64,000 bases of DNA from assembly GCF_014641735.1 (NCBI RefSeq), contig NZ_BMIH01000001.1, positions 124,001-188,000 on the forward strand, written 5' to 3'. Shown piece after piece: positions 43,524 through 52,198 of the stretch. The position numbers were made by a program, and so were the translations under genes. The notes below the pieces were generated by a model. It did not search any database. It saw only the letters and a program-made list of their open reading frames with translations, and was not told where the DNA came from. This DNA comes from Sphingomonas metalli. Lineage in GTDB: Bacteria; Pseudomonadota; Alphaproteobacteria; Sphingomonadales; Sphingomonadaceae. Within the stretch, counting starts at the first letter, position 1, and every line of letters begins with the position of its first letter.

Positions 43524-44225
43524 TCAGGCGACCGCGGTCGCCACCACCTCGCCGGGCTCGCGCAGCACATAGCCGCGGCCCCACACGGTCTCGATATAGT
43601 TCTCGCCCTCGCAGGCCATCGACAGCTTCTTGCGCAGCTTGCAGATGAAGACGTCGATGATCTTCAGTTCCGGCTCGTCCATGCCGCCATAGAGATGGTT
43701 GAGGAACATCTCTTTCGTCAGCGTGGTGCCCTTGCGGAGCGACAGCAGCTCCAGCATCGCATATTCCTTGCCGGTCAGGTGAACCCGGGCGCCATCGACC
43801 TCGACGGTCTTGGCATCCAGATTGACCGCCAGCTTGCCGGTGCGGATCACCGACTGCGAATGCCCCTTGGACCGGCGCACCACCGCATGGATACGGGCGA
43901 TCAGCTCCTCGCGGTGGAAGGGCTTGGTGACATAGTCGTCGGCGCCGAAGCCGAAGCTGCGCACCTTCGAATCCATCTCGTTGATGCCCGACAGGATCAG
44001 CACCGGAGTGGTCACCCGCGCCACCCGAAGCTTCTTGAGCACGTCATAGCCGTGCATGTCCGGCAGGTTCAGATCGAGCAGAATGATATCGTAATCGTAG
44101 AGCTTGCCGAGATCGAGGCCTTCTTCGCCCAAGTCGGTGGTGTAGCAGTTGAAACCTTCGGCATGGAGCATCAGCTCGATCGCCTTGGCAGTCGTCGGCT
44201 CGTCCTCGATCAGCAGCACGCGCAT
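43524..44225 (-). CDS. ctrA: Cell-cycle response regulator CtrA
   Basis: A 233-residue OmpR-type regulator. The receiver domain has phospho-acceptor Asp51 in [11 protein letters not shown]; the C-terminal winged helix includes [20 protein letters not shown] and [11 protein letters not shown]. The sequence [20 protein letters not shown] is characteristic of CtrA. It is the master regulator of cell cycle, motility and gene-transfer functions in alphaproteobacteria, controlled by the CckA-ChpT relay. I chose the ATG giving [15 protein letters not shown]. The upstream DNA has a perfect CtrA box and a GANTC site. Confidence 0.97.
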   Translation of the reverse strand: MRVLLIEDEPTTAKAIELMLHAEGFNCYTTDLGEEGLDLGKLYDYDIILLDLNLPDMHGYDVLKKLRVARVTTPVLILSGINEMDSKVRSFGFGADDYVTKPFHREELIARIHAVVRRSKGHSQSVIRTGKLAVNLDAKTVEVDGARVHLTGKEYAMLELLSLRKGTTLTKEMFLNHLYGGMDEPELKIIDVFICKLRKKLSMACEGENYIETVWGRGYVLREPGEVVATAVA

Positions 44226-44277
44226 CAACCATTCCCCGGTTTTTGGCAGCCGCACGCCGTGGACGCATGGCCGGTCT

Positions 44278-44282
44278 GATTC
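44278..44282. promoter_or_regulatory. GANTC (CcrM) methylation site upstream of ctrA
   Basis: GATTC lies 53-57 bases before the ctrA ATG. In Caulobacter a GANTC site in the ctrA P1 promoter links transcription to DNA replication through CcrM methylation and GcrA. A TTAACC half-site (44284-44289) touches it. The functional reading is by analogy. Confidence 0.5.
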
Positions 44283-44312
44283 ATTAACCAAAGGACATCT
44301 GAAGGCAAAAGG

Positions 44313-44327
44313 TTAATTCGCAGTTAA
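44313..44327. promoter_or_regulatory. CtrA box, TTAA-N7-TTAA
   Basis: TTAA (44313-44316), seven bases TTCGCAG, TTAA (44324-44327): the exact consensus of a full CtrA binding site, 88-102 bases before the ctrA ATG. It implies autoregulation. The second TTAA includes the TAA stop codon of the AI-2E-type transporter gene. Confidence 0.8.
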
Positions 44328-45445
44328 GCGCCCCGGTCAGGCATATTCCGTGGCGGCAGCAGCCGGTCGTGCTCCGCCCGCGGAATGTCCTCGCCCAGCA
44401 CTTCGCGCAAGTAGAGGCTGCGAACCAGGGTGAAGAAGACGACGAGCAGCGCCGCCGAGAAGAACAGGCCGAACAAGCCGAAGATCACGCCGACGCCGAT
44501 GATCGCGAAGACCGTGACCGCCGGCGGGATCGCGATCACCCGTTGCTGGACATAGGGCGTGATGAAGTTGGTCTGCACCAGCCGGACCAGGGCATAGGTC
44601 ACGAGCGCGCCGATCACCGGCCCGGTCCCGACCGTCGCGCCCAGACCCAGGGCGGGGATCATCGCTGCGGTGGGCCCGACATAGGGGATGAACTCGGAAA
44701 GGCCGGCCAGCAGACCCAGCGCCGCCGCCGAGGGCACGCCGGCGATCCATAGTCCCAGCCCGACCAGCACGCCCATGCTCGTCATCAGGATCAGCTGCGA
44801 GCCCAGCCACAGGCGAAGGGTGCGCCCGACGTCGAACAGCGCATCCTCGAACGGCGCACGCTTGGACGGCGGAACGAGGAGCAGCAGACCGCGCTCGTAC
44901 ACCTTGGGATCCGCGGCGAGGAAGAGCGCGCCGACGAGAAGCAGAAGGCAGTTGAGGATGAACTCGCCTCCCCCTTCGACCAGTCCGCTGACGTCCTGTG
45001 CCGCCCGGCTGCCGGCATAGGCCTGCCGGACGGCGTCCGCGATCTTCGCGCCGACCGGGGATTGCGAGGCCCAGGCATCGAGCTGGTCCAGCAGCGTCGG
45101 CAAATGCGTGACGAGGATGTTGACCTGCTGGCGGAACTCGACCGCGAACAGCCAGACGAGGAAGCCGAGCACCGCAAGGACGGTCGCATAGCCGAGGGCC
45201 AGCCCCGCCCGTCGCGACACGCCGAGAGCCTCGCGCCAGAGCCCGGCTACCGCGTGGATGACGATCGCGCCGAGCACCGAGCCGAACAGAAGGATGAGCA
45301 GGTTGCTGGCGCGGTAGAGCGCCGCCGCCACCGCCAAAATGACGATCAGCAGCACCACGCGCCTGACGAAGCGGGCATCGGCCGCATCGGGAGCAAGGCG
45401 GGAACGGTCTCTCGGGGGCGGCGATTCGGACGAAGGATCGTTCAT
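44324..45445 (-). CDS. AI-2E-type (TqsA/PerM family) transporter
   Basis: 373 residues. A charged N-terminal tail of about 28 residues (PSSESPPPRDRSRLAPDA) precedes seven or eight helices in the family pattern, with GLSEFIPYVGPTAAMIPALG near 245 and TNFITPYVQQRVIAIPPAV near 285 as signatures. Members export autoinducer-2, Na+/Li+ or unknown solutes; no substrate can be read here. Its stop codon lies within the CtrA box of ctrA, which follows in the same direction. Confidence 0.87.
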   Translation of the reverse strand: MNDPSSESPPPRDRSRLAPDAADARFVRRVVLLIVILAVAAALYRASNLLILLFGSVLGAIVIHAVAGLWREALGVSRRAGLALGYATVLAVLGFLVWLFAVEFRQQVNILVTHLPTLLDQLDAWASQSPVGAKIADAVRQAYAGSRAAQDVSGLVEGGGEFILNCLLLLVGALFLAADPKVYERGLLLLVPPSKRAPFEDALFDVGRTLRLWLGSQLILMTSMGVLVGLGLWIAGVPSAAALGLLAGLSEFIPYVGPTAAMIPALGLGATVGTGPVIGALVTYALVRLVQTNFITPYVQQRVIAIPPAVTVFAIIGVGVIFGLFGLFFSAALLVVFFTLVRSLYLREVLGEDIPRAEHDRLLPPRNMPDRGA

Positions 45446-45508
45446 GCGCGTGCAACGCCGCAGGGACGCGTATCGACCCAGCCCGCGGTATATGGGCGCA
45501 AGGACGCC

Positions 45509-46450
45509 TCACCCATGGGCGAAGGCCGGCTGCCCGGCGTGCGTCTTCAGCGCTTCGGCACAGGGATCGCGCAGCCGCTCCGCGAAGAACGCGATCAATG
45601 CCTCGACACGCGCCGGCCGCAGGGGGCTGGGCGGAGTCAGCAGATGCAGGCTGACGGGCGGCGGCGTCCAGTCCGGTAGGATCGCGACCAGCGCGCCGCT
45701 CTGCAGATGCGGACCGACGATGAAGCCCGGCAGGGCGGCGATGCCGAGCCCCGCGACCAGCGCAGGGACCAGCGCGTCGCCGCTGTTCGCGTTGAGGGGG
45801 CCGTCGGGCCGGACCGCCACCTCCTGCCCGTCGGGACCGCGAAACCGCCAGGGGCCGAGGATGTTCGCGTAGCGGAGCATGCGGTGGTGGGACAGTTCGG
45901 CCGCATGGCCGGGCTGGCCGGCGGCAGCGAGATAGGCTGGCGCCGCCACGATATGCGTCGCGATCCCGCACAGTCGCCGGCCGCGCAGCGAACTGTCGGC
46001 GAGCTCGCCGATCCGCAACGCGATGTCGAATCCCTCGGCGACGATGTCGACCCGCGCGTCGGACAGATGAAGGTCGATATCGACCGCCGGGTGCCGGGTC
46101 AGGAATTCGGCCACGAGCGGCGCGACATTCGCCACCCCGAAGCTCATCGGCGCGGCCACCCGCACGGTCCCCTGGGGCGCGCTGGCGGCGTCCCGGGCCG
46201 CCTCCTCCGCGGCCCGCGCCTCTCCCACCATGCGCCGCGCATGGTCCGCGAGCGGCTTACCGGCCTCGGTCAGGGCGAGACGGCGAGAGGTGCGGTGGAA
46301 CAGCGACTGGCCGAGCTGTTGCTCCAGCCGCGACACCGCCTTCGACACCGTCGCCTTCGACAGGCCGATCGCATCGGCCGCCCCGCTGAACGATTGGTGA
46401 TCGGCCACGGCGGCGAAGATCGCCCAAGCTTCCAGATCAGGCAGGCGCAT
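45509..46450 (-). CDS. LysR-family regulator divergent from pirin
   Basis: 313 residues: winged helix (LEAWAIFAAVADHQSFSGAA, KATVSKAVSRLEQQL) and effector domain of the CrgA/PA2758-like subgroup (FHRTSRRLALTEAG, APMSFGVANVAPLV). I chose the ATG giving MRLPDLEAWAIF; a start upstream would run through the operator region. Divergence from pirin and wrbA and a palindrome between them suggest it controls those genes and itself, perhaps in response to quinones or other electrophiles (inference). Confidence 0.88.
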   Translation of the reverse strand: MRLPDLEAWAIFAAVADHQSFSGAADAIGLSKATVSKAVSRLEQQLGQSLFHRTSRRLALTEAGKPLADHARRMVGEARAAEEAARDAASAPQGTVRVAAPMSFGVANVAPLVAEFLTRHPAVDIDLHLSDARVDIVAEGFDIALRIGELADSSLRGRRLCGIATHIVAAPAYLAAAGQPGHAAELSHHRMLRYANILGPWRFRGPDGQEVAVRPDGPLNANSGDALVPALVAGLGIAALPGFIVGPHLQSGALVAILPDWTPPPVSLHLLTPPSPLRPARVEALIAFFAERLRDPCAEALKTHAGQPAFAHG

Positions 46451-46483
46451 CGTCGACTCTCCTCGAGCCCATACTATAATCCG

Positions 46484-46507
46484 AAACGATCGTTTTCCAT
46501 CGTTTCC
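46484..46507. promoter_or_regulatory. LysR operator candidate between lysR and pirin
   Basis: AAACGATCGTTT (46484-46495) is a perfect 12-base palindrome. It overlaps a tandem repeat ATCGTTTTCC (46489-46498) / ATCGTTTCC (46499-46507), giving three similar half-sites. A TATAAT at 46475-46480 touches it on the pirin-ward strand, but its -35 is poor. In this 115-base divergent region it is the obvious regulatory site. Confidence 0.65.
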
Positions 46508-46565
46508 GTTTACGTCCCAATCGCGGCACCTATCTTGGCGGCAACACCAAGGGAGTGTTCTTCCG

Positions 46566-47288
46566 ATGACCGACATCCGTACCAAGATCGATCGCCGCGC
46601 CTTCGAAACGCTGGGCCATGCCGACCATGGCTGGCTGGACGCGCGGCATCATTTCTCCTTCGCCAGCTATTACGATCCCGATCGGATGGGATGGGGCGCC
46701 ATCCGCGTGTGGAACGACGATGTGATCGCACCGCAGACCGGCTTCCCGCCGCATCCGCACCGCGACATGGAAATCGTCACCTATGTCCGGACCGGCGCGA
46801 TCACCCACCAGGACTCGCTGGGCAACAAGGGCCGTACCGAGGCCGGCGACGTCCAGGTGATGAGCGCCGGATCGGGCGTCCGCCATGCCGAGTACAATCT
46901 CGAGGACGTGCCCACCACGATCTTCCAGATCTGGATCGAGCCGACCACCAAGGGCGGCGAGCCCGGCTGGGGCGCCCGTCCCTTCCCCAAGGGCGATCGC
47001 GCGGGGCAGCTGACGGTCCTCGCCAGCGGCTTTGCCGAGGATCAGGGTGAGGAAGGCGCGCTGCCGATCCGGGCGGAGGCGCGGGTCCTCGCGGCGACGC
47101 TGAAGGCGGGTGAAACGGTGACCCATCAGGTCGCGCCGGGCCGCCATGCCTATCTCGTTCCGGCGGTCGGCGCGGTCACGATCGACGGCGAGACGGTGAA
47201 CGCTCGCGACGGAGCTGCGTTGTCGGCCGGTACCTTCACCATCGCCGCCGTCGAGGATGCCGAGATCGTCCTGGTCGACGCCGAGTAA
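46566..47288 (+). CDS. Pirin-like bicupin protein
   Basis: 240 residues. The N-terminal cupin has the metal ligands in FPPHPHRDMEIVTYV (two His and Glu) and SGVRHAEYN. A second, degenerate cupin follows from about 150. The opening LGHADHGWLDARHHFSFASY is pirin-typical. Bacterial pirins include quercetin 2,3-dioxygenases and proteins with other roles; function is not certain. It is the first of two genes (with wrbA) opposite the LysR gene. Confidence 0.93.
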   Translation: MTDIRTKIDRRAFETLGHADHGWLDARHHFSFASYYDPDRMGWGAIRVWNDDVIAPQTGFPPHPHRDMEIVTYVRTGAITHQDSLGNKGRTEAGDVQVMSAGSGVRHAEYNLEDVPTTIFQIWIEPTTKGGEPGWGARPFPKGDRAGQLTVLASGFAEDQGEEGALPIRAEARVLAATLKAGETVTHQVAPGRHAYLVPAVGAVTIDGETVNARDGAALSAGTFTIAAVEDAEIVLVDAE

Positions 47289-47300
47289 TCCGCAGTCCTT

Positions 47301-47328
47301 CCGCCCCGGTCGATACCGGCCGGGGCGG
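47301..47328 (+). terminator. GC-rich hairpin between pirin and wrbA
   Basis: A perfect 9-bp stem, CCGCCCCGG (47301-47309) with CCGGGGCGG (47320-47328), and a 10-base loop, lies in the 75-base gap. No U-run. It may damp read-through or protect the pirin mRNA end. Confidence 0.4.
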
Positions 47329-47363
47329 CCTTGCCCGACCCGATCCCAGAGGGAGCTATCCGC

Positions 47364-47966
47364 ATGACCAAGGTTCTTGTTCTTTATTACTCCTCATACG
47401 GCCATATCGAGCAGATGGCCGATGCCGTCGCCGAGGGCGCACGGGCCGGCGGCGCCGACGTGGACATCCGGCGCGTGCGCGAGACCGCGCCTCAGGAGAT
47501 TGTCGAGGCGGCGCACTTCAAGACCGATACGGCGCATCCCGAGATCGAGGGGCCCGATGCGCTCGCCCAATATGATGCGATCATCGTCGGTGCACCGACC
47601 CGCTATGGCCGGATGCCGAGCCAGATGGCCGCCTTCTGGGACACGACCGGCGGCCTCTGGATGCGCGGTGGACTCGTCGGCAAGGTCGGCGGCGCCTTCA
47701 CCTCGACCGCCAGCCAGCATGGCGGGCAGGAGACGACGCTCTTCTCGATCATCACCAACCTGCTGCATCACGGCATGACGATCGTCGGTCTCGACTATGG
47801 CTATGCGGGGCTTCAGGGCGTGGACACCGTCCAAGGCGGTACGCCCTATGGTGCCTCGACCATCGCCGACGGCGACGGCAGCCGCCAGCCGACCCAGATC
47901 GAACTCGACGGCGCTCGCTATCAGGGCAAGCGTATCGCCGAGACCGCCGCCAAGCTGGCCGGCTGA
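47364..47966 (+). CDS. wrbA: NAD(P)H:quinone oxidoreductase, WrbA type
   Basis: A flavodoxin-like FMN enzyme of 200 residues reducing quinones by two electrons. Signatures: [60 protein letters not shown] and [18 protein letters not shown]. The ATG follows GGGAG. Probably induced together with pirin by the divergent LysR protein. Confidence 0.96.
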   Translation: MTKVLVLYYSSYGHIEQMADAVAEGARAGGADVDIRRVRETAPQEIVEAAHFKTDTAHPEIEGPDALAQYDAIIVGAPTRYGRMPSQMAAFWDTTGGLWMRGGLVGKVGGAFTSTASQHGGQETTLFSIITNLLHHGMTIVGLDYGYAGLQGVDTVQGGTPYGASTIADGDGSRQPTQIELDGARYQGKRIAETAAKLAG

Positions 47967-48005
47967 TCCGACCGCGATACCGTCGCCTCGCCACGCGACA
48001 TCGGA

Positions 48006-48725
48006 TCAGCGGCGCCGTCGCCGGGGCTTCGTCTCGGGCGGCGGCGCCGCCGCTGTCGCCGGCGGCGACGGCTGGGCGGTCAGGACGATCCGGAGCGGCG
48101 GGTAGATCCCGGGCTCGGCCGGAAAGGTCGCGCGCGCCTTGGCGAAGATCAGCCGGGCACGGGCCGCGCCCGGCGTGTCGGCGCCAGCCCCCACCCAGCG
48201 CCAGTGCCATGGCTCCCACTTCACCTGCTGACGGTTGCCCGGCGGAAAGCTGAGCTCGAAGCCGAAGCGCGGCGCATGGCGGACGAGCCAGCGCGCCGCC
48301 GGCAGGGCCGCCACGCAGGCCTCCGCGTCGGGACAGCCGGATGACGGCCGGATGGCGAAGTCGATGGCATAGCCCGTACTGTGTTCGGTATGCCCGGGCG
48401 GGGCGACGGAGATCGCGCGCTCCGCGGCATCCCCCTGCCCGCCGCCCGCGAAGACGCCGCCCTGCCGCGGGATGGACCGGTGGCAGGACAGGCCGCGGAT
48501 CGTGCCGCCGACCTCGGGATCGGCCGCCGCCGCGGCGAGCAATCTCACCAGGTCGGGATAGACTTCGCGGCGGATCCGGCACGCGTGCAGGGCGAAGCCC
48601 GGCGGCGCGTCGACGAGATCGCCGGGAGCCGCGTCGCCATAGGGAAAGTGGCCGAGCAGCCGGCCGTCGCCGGCGGGGGCCGGCGCAGCGGCCTGGGCGA
48701 GCTGGGCGAGGAAGAGGGCGAGCAT
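48006..48725 (-). CDS. VanY-like D-alanyl-D-alanine carboxypeptidase (M15B)
   Basis: 239 residues. A hydrophobic start (MLALFLAQLAQAAAPAPA) is a probable signal peptide. The M15B zinc site is visible as the HxxxxxxD pattern in TEHSTGYAIDFAIR and the later EPWHWRWVG, and a paired CRIRRE/CHRSIP may form a disulfide. The product would trim peptidoglycan stem peptides in the periplasm. A basic, Pro-rich C-terminus (AAPPPETKPRRRRR) follows. Divergent from the pseudouridine synthase gene across 50 bases. Confidence 0.82.
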   Translation of the reverse strand: MLALFLAQLAQAAAPAPAGDGRLLGHFPYGDAAPGDLVDAPPGFALHACRIRREVYPDLVRLLAAAAADPEVGGTIRGLSCHRSIPRQGGVFAGGGQGDAAERAISVAPPGHTEHSTGYAIDFAIRPSSGCPDAEACVAALPAARWLVRHAPRFGFELSFPPGNRQQVKWEPWHWRWVGAGADTPGAARARLIFAKARATFPAEPGIYPPLRIVLTAQPSPPATAAAPPPETKPRRRRR

Positions 48726-48775
48726 CGCGTCCGCGCCTCTGGCATGGCGGTGCATAGGGTGGCAAGGGAGCGGCC

Positions 48776-49411
48776 ATGGAAGGCGAACGCGTACTCTTCA
48801 TCGATGGCGAGGCCCTGGTGATCGACAAGCCCGCCGGGCTCCCCGTCGACCGTCCGCGCGATGGATCGATCAGTCTGGAGAACCATCTCGACTCGCTGCG
48901 CTTCGGCTTCCAGCGATGGCCGATCGCGGTGCACCGGCTGGATCGCGACACCAGCGGATGCCTGCTCCTCGCCCGCAATCCGAAGGCGCAGGCACGCTAT
49001 CAGCAGGCGTTCGAGTCCGGCGTCGTCGAGAAGCGGTATCTGGCGGTGCTCGAAGGATCAGTGTCGGGGGAAGGAGAGATCGCCCTGCCGCTGCTCAAGG
49101 TCAGCACGGCGGAAGCCGGCTGGCGGATGGTTCCGGACGACAGGGGGAAGGCGGCCCTGACCCGCTGGCGGGCACTGGAGCAGCGGGGCGGCCGCACCCT
49201 CGTCGAGTTCCGCCCCGCGACCGGCCGCACGCACCAGATCCGGGTCCACGCAGCGAGCGCGCTCTCGGCGCCCGTCGTCGGCGACCCGGTCTACGGCCGG
49301 GCCGACCGCGCGGGCATGCTGCTCCACGCCGCGGATCTCGTCGTCCCCCGCCCCGGCAAGGAGCCGATCCGGGCCGAGGCGCCGTTTCCCGACCGGTTCG
49401 GCGCATGGTGA
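48776..49411 (+). CDS. RluA-family RNA pseudouridine synthase
   Basis: 211 residues. The catalytic motif HRLDRDTSGCLLLARN near residue 53 contains the essential Asp, with LVIDKPAGLPVDRP upstream and GRTHQIRVHAASA near 155. No S4 domain. It modifies U in rRNA or tRNA; the target cannot be told. Its last 7 bases overlap arfB. Confidence 0.9.
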   Translation: MEGERVLFIDGEALVIDKPAGLPVDRPRDGSISLENHLDSLRFGFQRWPIAVHRLDRDTSGCLLLARNPKAQARYQQAFESGVVEKRYLAVLEGSVSGEGEIALPLLKVSTAEAGWRMVPDDRGKAALTRWRALEQRGGRTLVEFRPATGRTHQIRVHAASALSAPVVGDPVYGRADRAGMLLHAADLVVPRPGKEPIRAEAPFPDRFGAW

Positions 49412-49803
49412 CCGTGCCGGAGGAAGCGATCGAAGAACGCTTCCTCGCGGCGACCGGTCCGGGCGGACAGAATGTCAACAAGGTCGCGACCGCCTGCCAG
49501 CTGCGCGTCGACATCTTCCGACTCGGCCTGCATCCCGAAACCTATCGGCGACTCAAGGTCATCGCCGGGAGCCGGCTGACCGCCGCGGGCACGCTCGTGC
49601 TGACCGCGCGGCGCTATCGCACGCAGGAGGCGAACCGGCAGGACGCCCGCGATCGCCTCGCCGAAATGCTTGCCAAGGCCGAGGAACGCGAGGCACGGCG
49701 GGTCAAGACCAAGCCCTCCAAGGCCGCCAAGGCGCGACGGGTGGACGCGAAAAAGGGCCGCAGCGCCGTGAAGGCGGGGCGCGGCCGCATCAGGATCGAT
49801 TGA
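49405..49803 (+). CDS. arfB: Peptidyl-tRNA hydrolase ArfB (ribosome rescue)
   Basis: 132 residues with the release-factor GGQ loop in LAATGPGGQNVNKVATAC near residue 18-30 and the long basic C-terminal tail (KTKPSKAAKARRVDAKKG) that enters the empty mRNA channel. It frees stalled ribosomes lacking a stop codon. The ATG overlaps the pseudouridine synthase stop by 7 bases, which implies coupled translation. Confidence 0.95.
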   Translation: MVTVPEEAIEERFLAATGPGGQNVNKVATACQLRVDIFRLGLHPETYRRLKVIAGSRLTAAGTLVLTARRYRTQEANRQDARDRLAEMLAKAEEREARRVKTKPSKAAKARRVDAKKGRSAVKAGRGRIRID

Positions 49804-49805
49804 CC

Positions 49806-50285
49806 ATGTTCCAGTTCGATATCGCCGCCGGCTCGAAGGCCGAGCTCTACCGGGACCTCCACGCCTCGCTGGATGCGCTGACCGGCGACGAGACAGACGG
49901 CATCGCGAACATGGCCAACGCCGCGGCGATCCTCTGGCAGTATCTCCCCGACCTCAACTGGGCGGGCTTCTACCGCATGGTCGGCGGCGAACTGGTTCTC
50001 GGCCCCTTTCAGGGCAAGGCGGCCTGTATCCGCATCCCGGTCGGCAAGGGGGTTTGCGGCACCGCGGTGGCGACGCGGACGACGCAGCTGGTCGCGGATG
50101 TCCATGACTTTCCGGGTCATATCGCCTGCGACGCGGCCAGCCGCTCGGAGCTGGTGGTGCCGCTGATCCGCGACGGCGAAGTCCTCGGCGTCCTCGATCT
50201 GGATAGCCCGGTGCCGGCCCGCTTCGATGCGGAGGATGCCAGGGGCTGCGAGGCGTTCGCGGCACTGCTCGCCGGCCGGATCTGA
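49806..50285 (+). CDS. msrC: Free methionine-(R)-sulfoxide reductase (GAF domain)
   Basis: A single GAF domain of 159 residues. The three catalytic cysteines are present: Cys74 (KAACIRIP), Cys84 (GKGVCGTAV) and Cys108 (GHIACDAASR), each offset by 10 from the E. coli fRMsr Cys84/94/118. It reduces free Met-R-sulfoxide. I prefer the ATG (MFQFDIAAGSKAEL) over a TTG two codons earlier that overlaps arfB. It is the last gene of this three-gene group. Confidence 0.94.
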   Translation: MFQFDIAAGSKAELYRDLHASLDALTGDETDGIANMANAAAILWQYLPDLNWAGFYRMVGGELVLGPFQGKAACIRIPVGKGVCGTAVATRTTQLVADVHDFPGHIACDAASRSELVVPLIRDGEVLGVLDLDSPVPARFDAEDARGCEAFAALLAGRI

Positions 50286-50425
50286 TCCCAAACGGGACTC
50301 ACATCGCTCTGGCGACTCGCCTGACCGAGCGGTAAGTCTAGGCCATCAGATGCCCGATCGCCGTGCCGGGGAGGGACCGGTGCTTCGGGCTCTTCGTGGC
50401 CTTCCCAAGCCGAAGGCCCGCGGCG

Positions 50426-50459
50426 ATGCCGCTCCGCCTGAACTCCCGCGGGGCGGCAT
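50426..50459. terminator. Bidirectional hairpin between msrC and the amidohydrolase
   Basis: A 12-bp stem, ATGCCGCTCCGC (50426-50437) with GCGGGGCGGCAT (50448-50459), one G-T pair, and a 10-base loop, lies between convergent genes. A smaller GGCCTTC/GAAGGCC stem is at 50398-50418. Neither has a U-run. The rest of this 200-base gap shows no gene. Confidence 0.5.
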
Positions 50460-50486
50460 TGCTGCGTTCGGAGAGGGCCGTCGCAG

Positions 50487-52142
50487 CTATTTCCGCTCCC
50501 ACACCTTCTCGCCGCCGACCCACGTCTCCTCGACCTTGGTCTGGCGCAGCTCGGCGGGCGATGCCGCCAGCGGATCGCGATCGACGATGATGAAGTCGGC
50601 CCGCTGGCCCGGCGCCAGCCGCCCGAACACCGTTTCGGCGAACGCGGCATAGGCGCCGCCCTGGGTGAAGGCCTTCCAGGCCTGTTCGCGCGTCACCGCC
50701 TCTTCGGGGCGCCAGCCGCCGGGGGGCATACCGTCGGCACCCTGGCGCGTGAAGGCCGCCGCCCAGCCGGCGAACGGATCGGGGCTCTCGACCGGGAAAT
50801 CGGAGCCGAAGGCCAGCCCGGCGCCGTCCGCCAGCATCGTGTGCCAGGCATAGGCCCCGGTCAGCCGCGCCGCGCCCAGCCGCGCCTCCGCCATCGTCCG
50901 GTCGCTGGTCTGATGCGTCGGCTGCATCGAGGCGATCACGCCATGCTTGCCGAAGCGCGGCAGGTCGGCCGGATCGACGACCTGTGCATGCTCGATCCGC
51001 CAGCGCCGGTCGCCGCCATAGGTGTCAGACAACTCGTCGATCGCATCGAGCACCTGCGCATTGGCACGGTCGCCGATCGCGTGGACGGCGACCTGGTATT
51101 TGTCCATCGCCGCGCGGCTCATCAGGTTGCGCAGCACGGTGTCGGTCTGGAAGCCCAGCCCCTTCTCGCCCGGCGCATCGGCATAGGGTGCCTTCAGCCA
51201 GGCCCCCCGCGACCCCAATGCCCCGTCGCCATAGAGCTTGACGCCGGCAAGGCGCAGGCGGTCGGCATAGAGCCACGGCGTCGGACCGGTCCCGCCGATC
51301 CGCACCGTGTCGTCGATCCCCATGCCATAGCTGATGATCCGCACCCGTAGCGCACCGCGGTCGCCCATGCGGCGATAGCTCAACCAGTCGTCGACGCTCG
51401 TGCCCATGTCCGCCGCCGCGGTGACGCCCAGCGAGAGCAGCGTCGCCTGCGCCTTGAGGAAGGCGGAGTCCCTGTCCTTGGGCAGGGGTTGCGGAACCGC
51501 CTTCTGCATCAAGGCCTGCGCCGCATCGACGAAGACACCGGCCGGCTTGCCCCCCGCGCCCTTCTCGATGCGGCCGCCCGGCGGCGACACCGTCGCTGCG
51601 GAGATTCCGGCCTCGCGCAGGGCGGCGCTGTTCGCCCAGCCGGCGTGGCCGTCGATGCGGGCGAGCCATACCGGCTTGTCGCCGACGACCGCGTCGAGAT
51701 CGGCGGCCGTCGGGAAACGGCCCAGTCGCCATCGCTCCTGGTTCCAGCCCCCGCCCAGGATCCATTTGCGGTCGGGATTGGCGGCGACATAGGCGGCGAT
51801 CTTCGCCTTGGCCTCGTCGAGCGAGCGCGTGTCCGAGAGGTCGAGCTCCAGCGCGCGGAACCCCAATTCCATGACATGGCCGTGCGCATCGACGAAGCCG
51901 GGCATCAGCACCCGCCCCTTCATGTCGGCCCGCCAGTCCAGCCGGTCGGGGCGCTTGTCCTTCGCGCCCAGCAGCCGCACCACCTTGCCGTCGGCCGTCA
52001 TCAGGATGCCGGTGAACCGGACCACCTTCCCGTCCGCGTCGAGGGTCATCCCGTTGACATTGTCGACCAGCGCCTCGGCCTGAGCGGATACAGGAGCCAT
52101 GATCGTCACGGCGAGGAGGAGAAGCGGAGCCAGTCTTGCCAT
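50487..52142 (-). CDS. Secreted amidohydrolase, YtcJ-like
   Basis: 551 residues. A Sec signal peptide (MARLAPLLLLAVTIMAPVSA-QA) precedes an amidohydrolase barrel with FVDAHGHVMELG near 85, DGALGSRGAW near 305, AVHAIGDRAN near 355, RIEHAQVV near 375 and GSDFPVES near 445. Only a C-terminal strand (RADFIIVDRDPLA) closes the composite sandwich. YtcJ-type enzymes hydrolyse amides or N-substituted formamides; the substrate is unknown. It stands alone, divergent from ilvA across 56 bases. Confidence 0.9.
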   Translation of the reverse strand: MARLAPLLLLAVTIMAPVSAQAEALVDNVNGMTLDADGKVVRFTGILMTADGKVVRLLGAKDKRPDRLDWRADMKGRVLMPGFVDAHGHVMELGFRALELDLSDTRSLDEAKAKIAAYVAANPDRKWILGGGWNQERWRLGRFPTAADLDAVVGDKPVWLARIDGHAGWANSAALREAGISAATVSPPGGRIEKGAGGKPAGVFVDAAQALMQKAVPQPLPKDRDSAFLKAQATLLSLGVTAAADMGTSVDDWLSYRRMGDRGALRVRIISYGMGIDDTVRIGGTGPTPWLYADRLRLAGVKLYGDGALGSRGAWLKAPYADAPGEKGLGFQTDTVLRNLMSRAAMDKYQVAVHAIGDRANAQVLDAIDELSDTYGGDRRWRIEHAQVVDPADLPRFGKHGVIASMQPTHQTSDRTMAEARLGAARLTGAYAWHTMLADGAGLAFGSDFPVESPDPFAGWAAAFTRQGADGMPPGGWRPEEAVTREQAWKAFTQGGAYAAFAETVFGRLAPGQRADFIIVDRDPLAASPAELRQTKVEETWVGGEKVWERK

Positions 52143-52198
52143 AGCGGCGGCATAAGCGGTGTTCCCCCGCGGCGCCAGACGGTCTAACGCGGCCGGCT

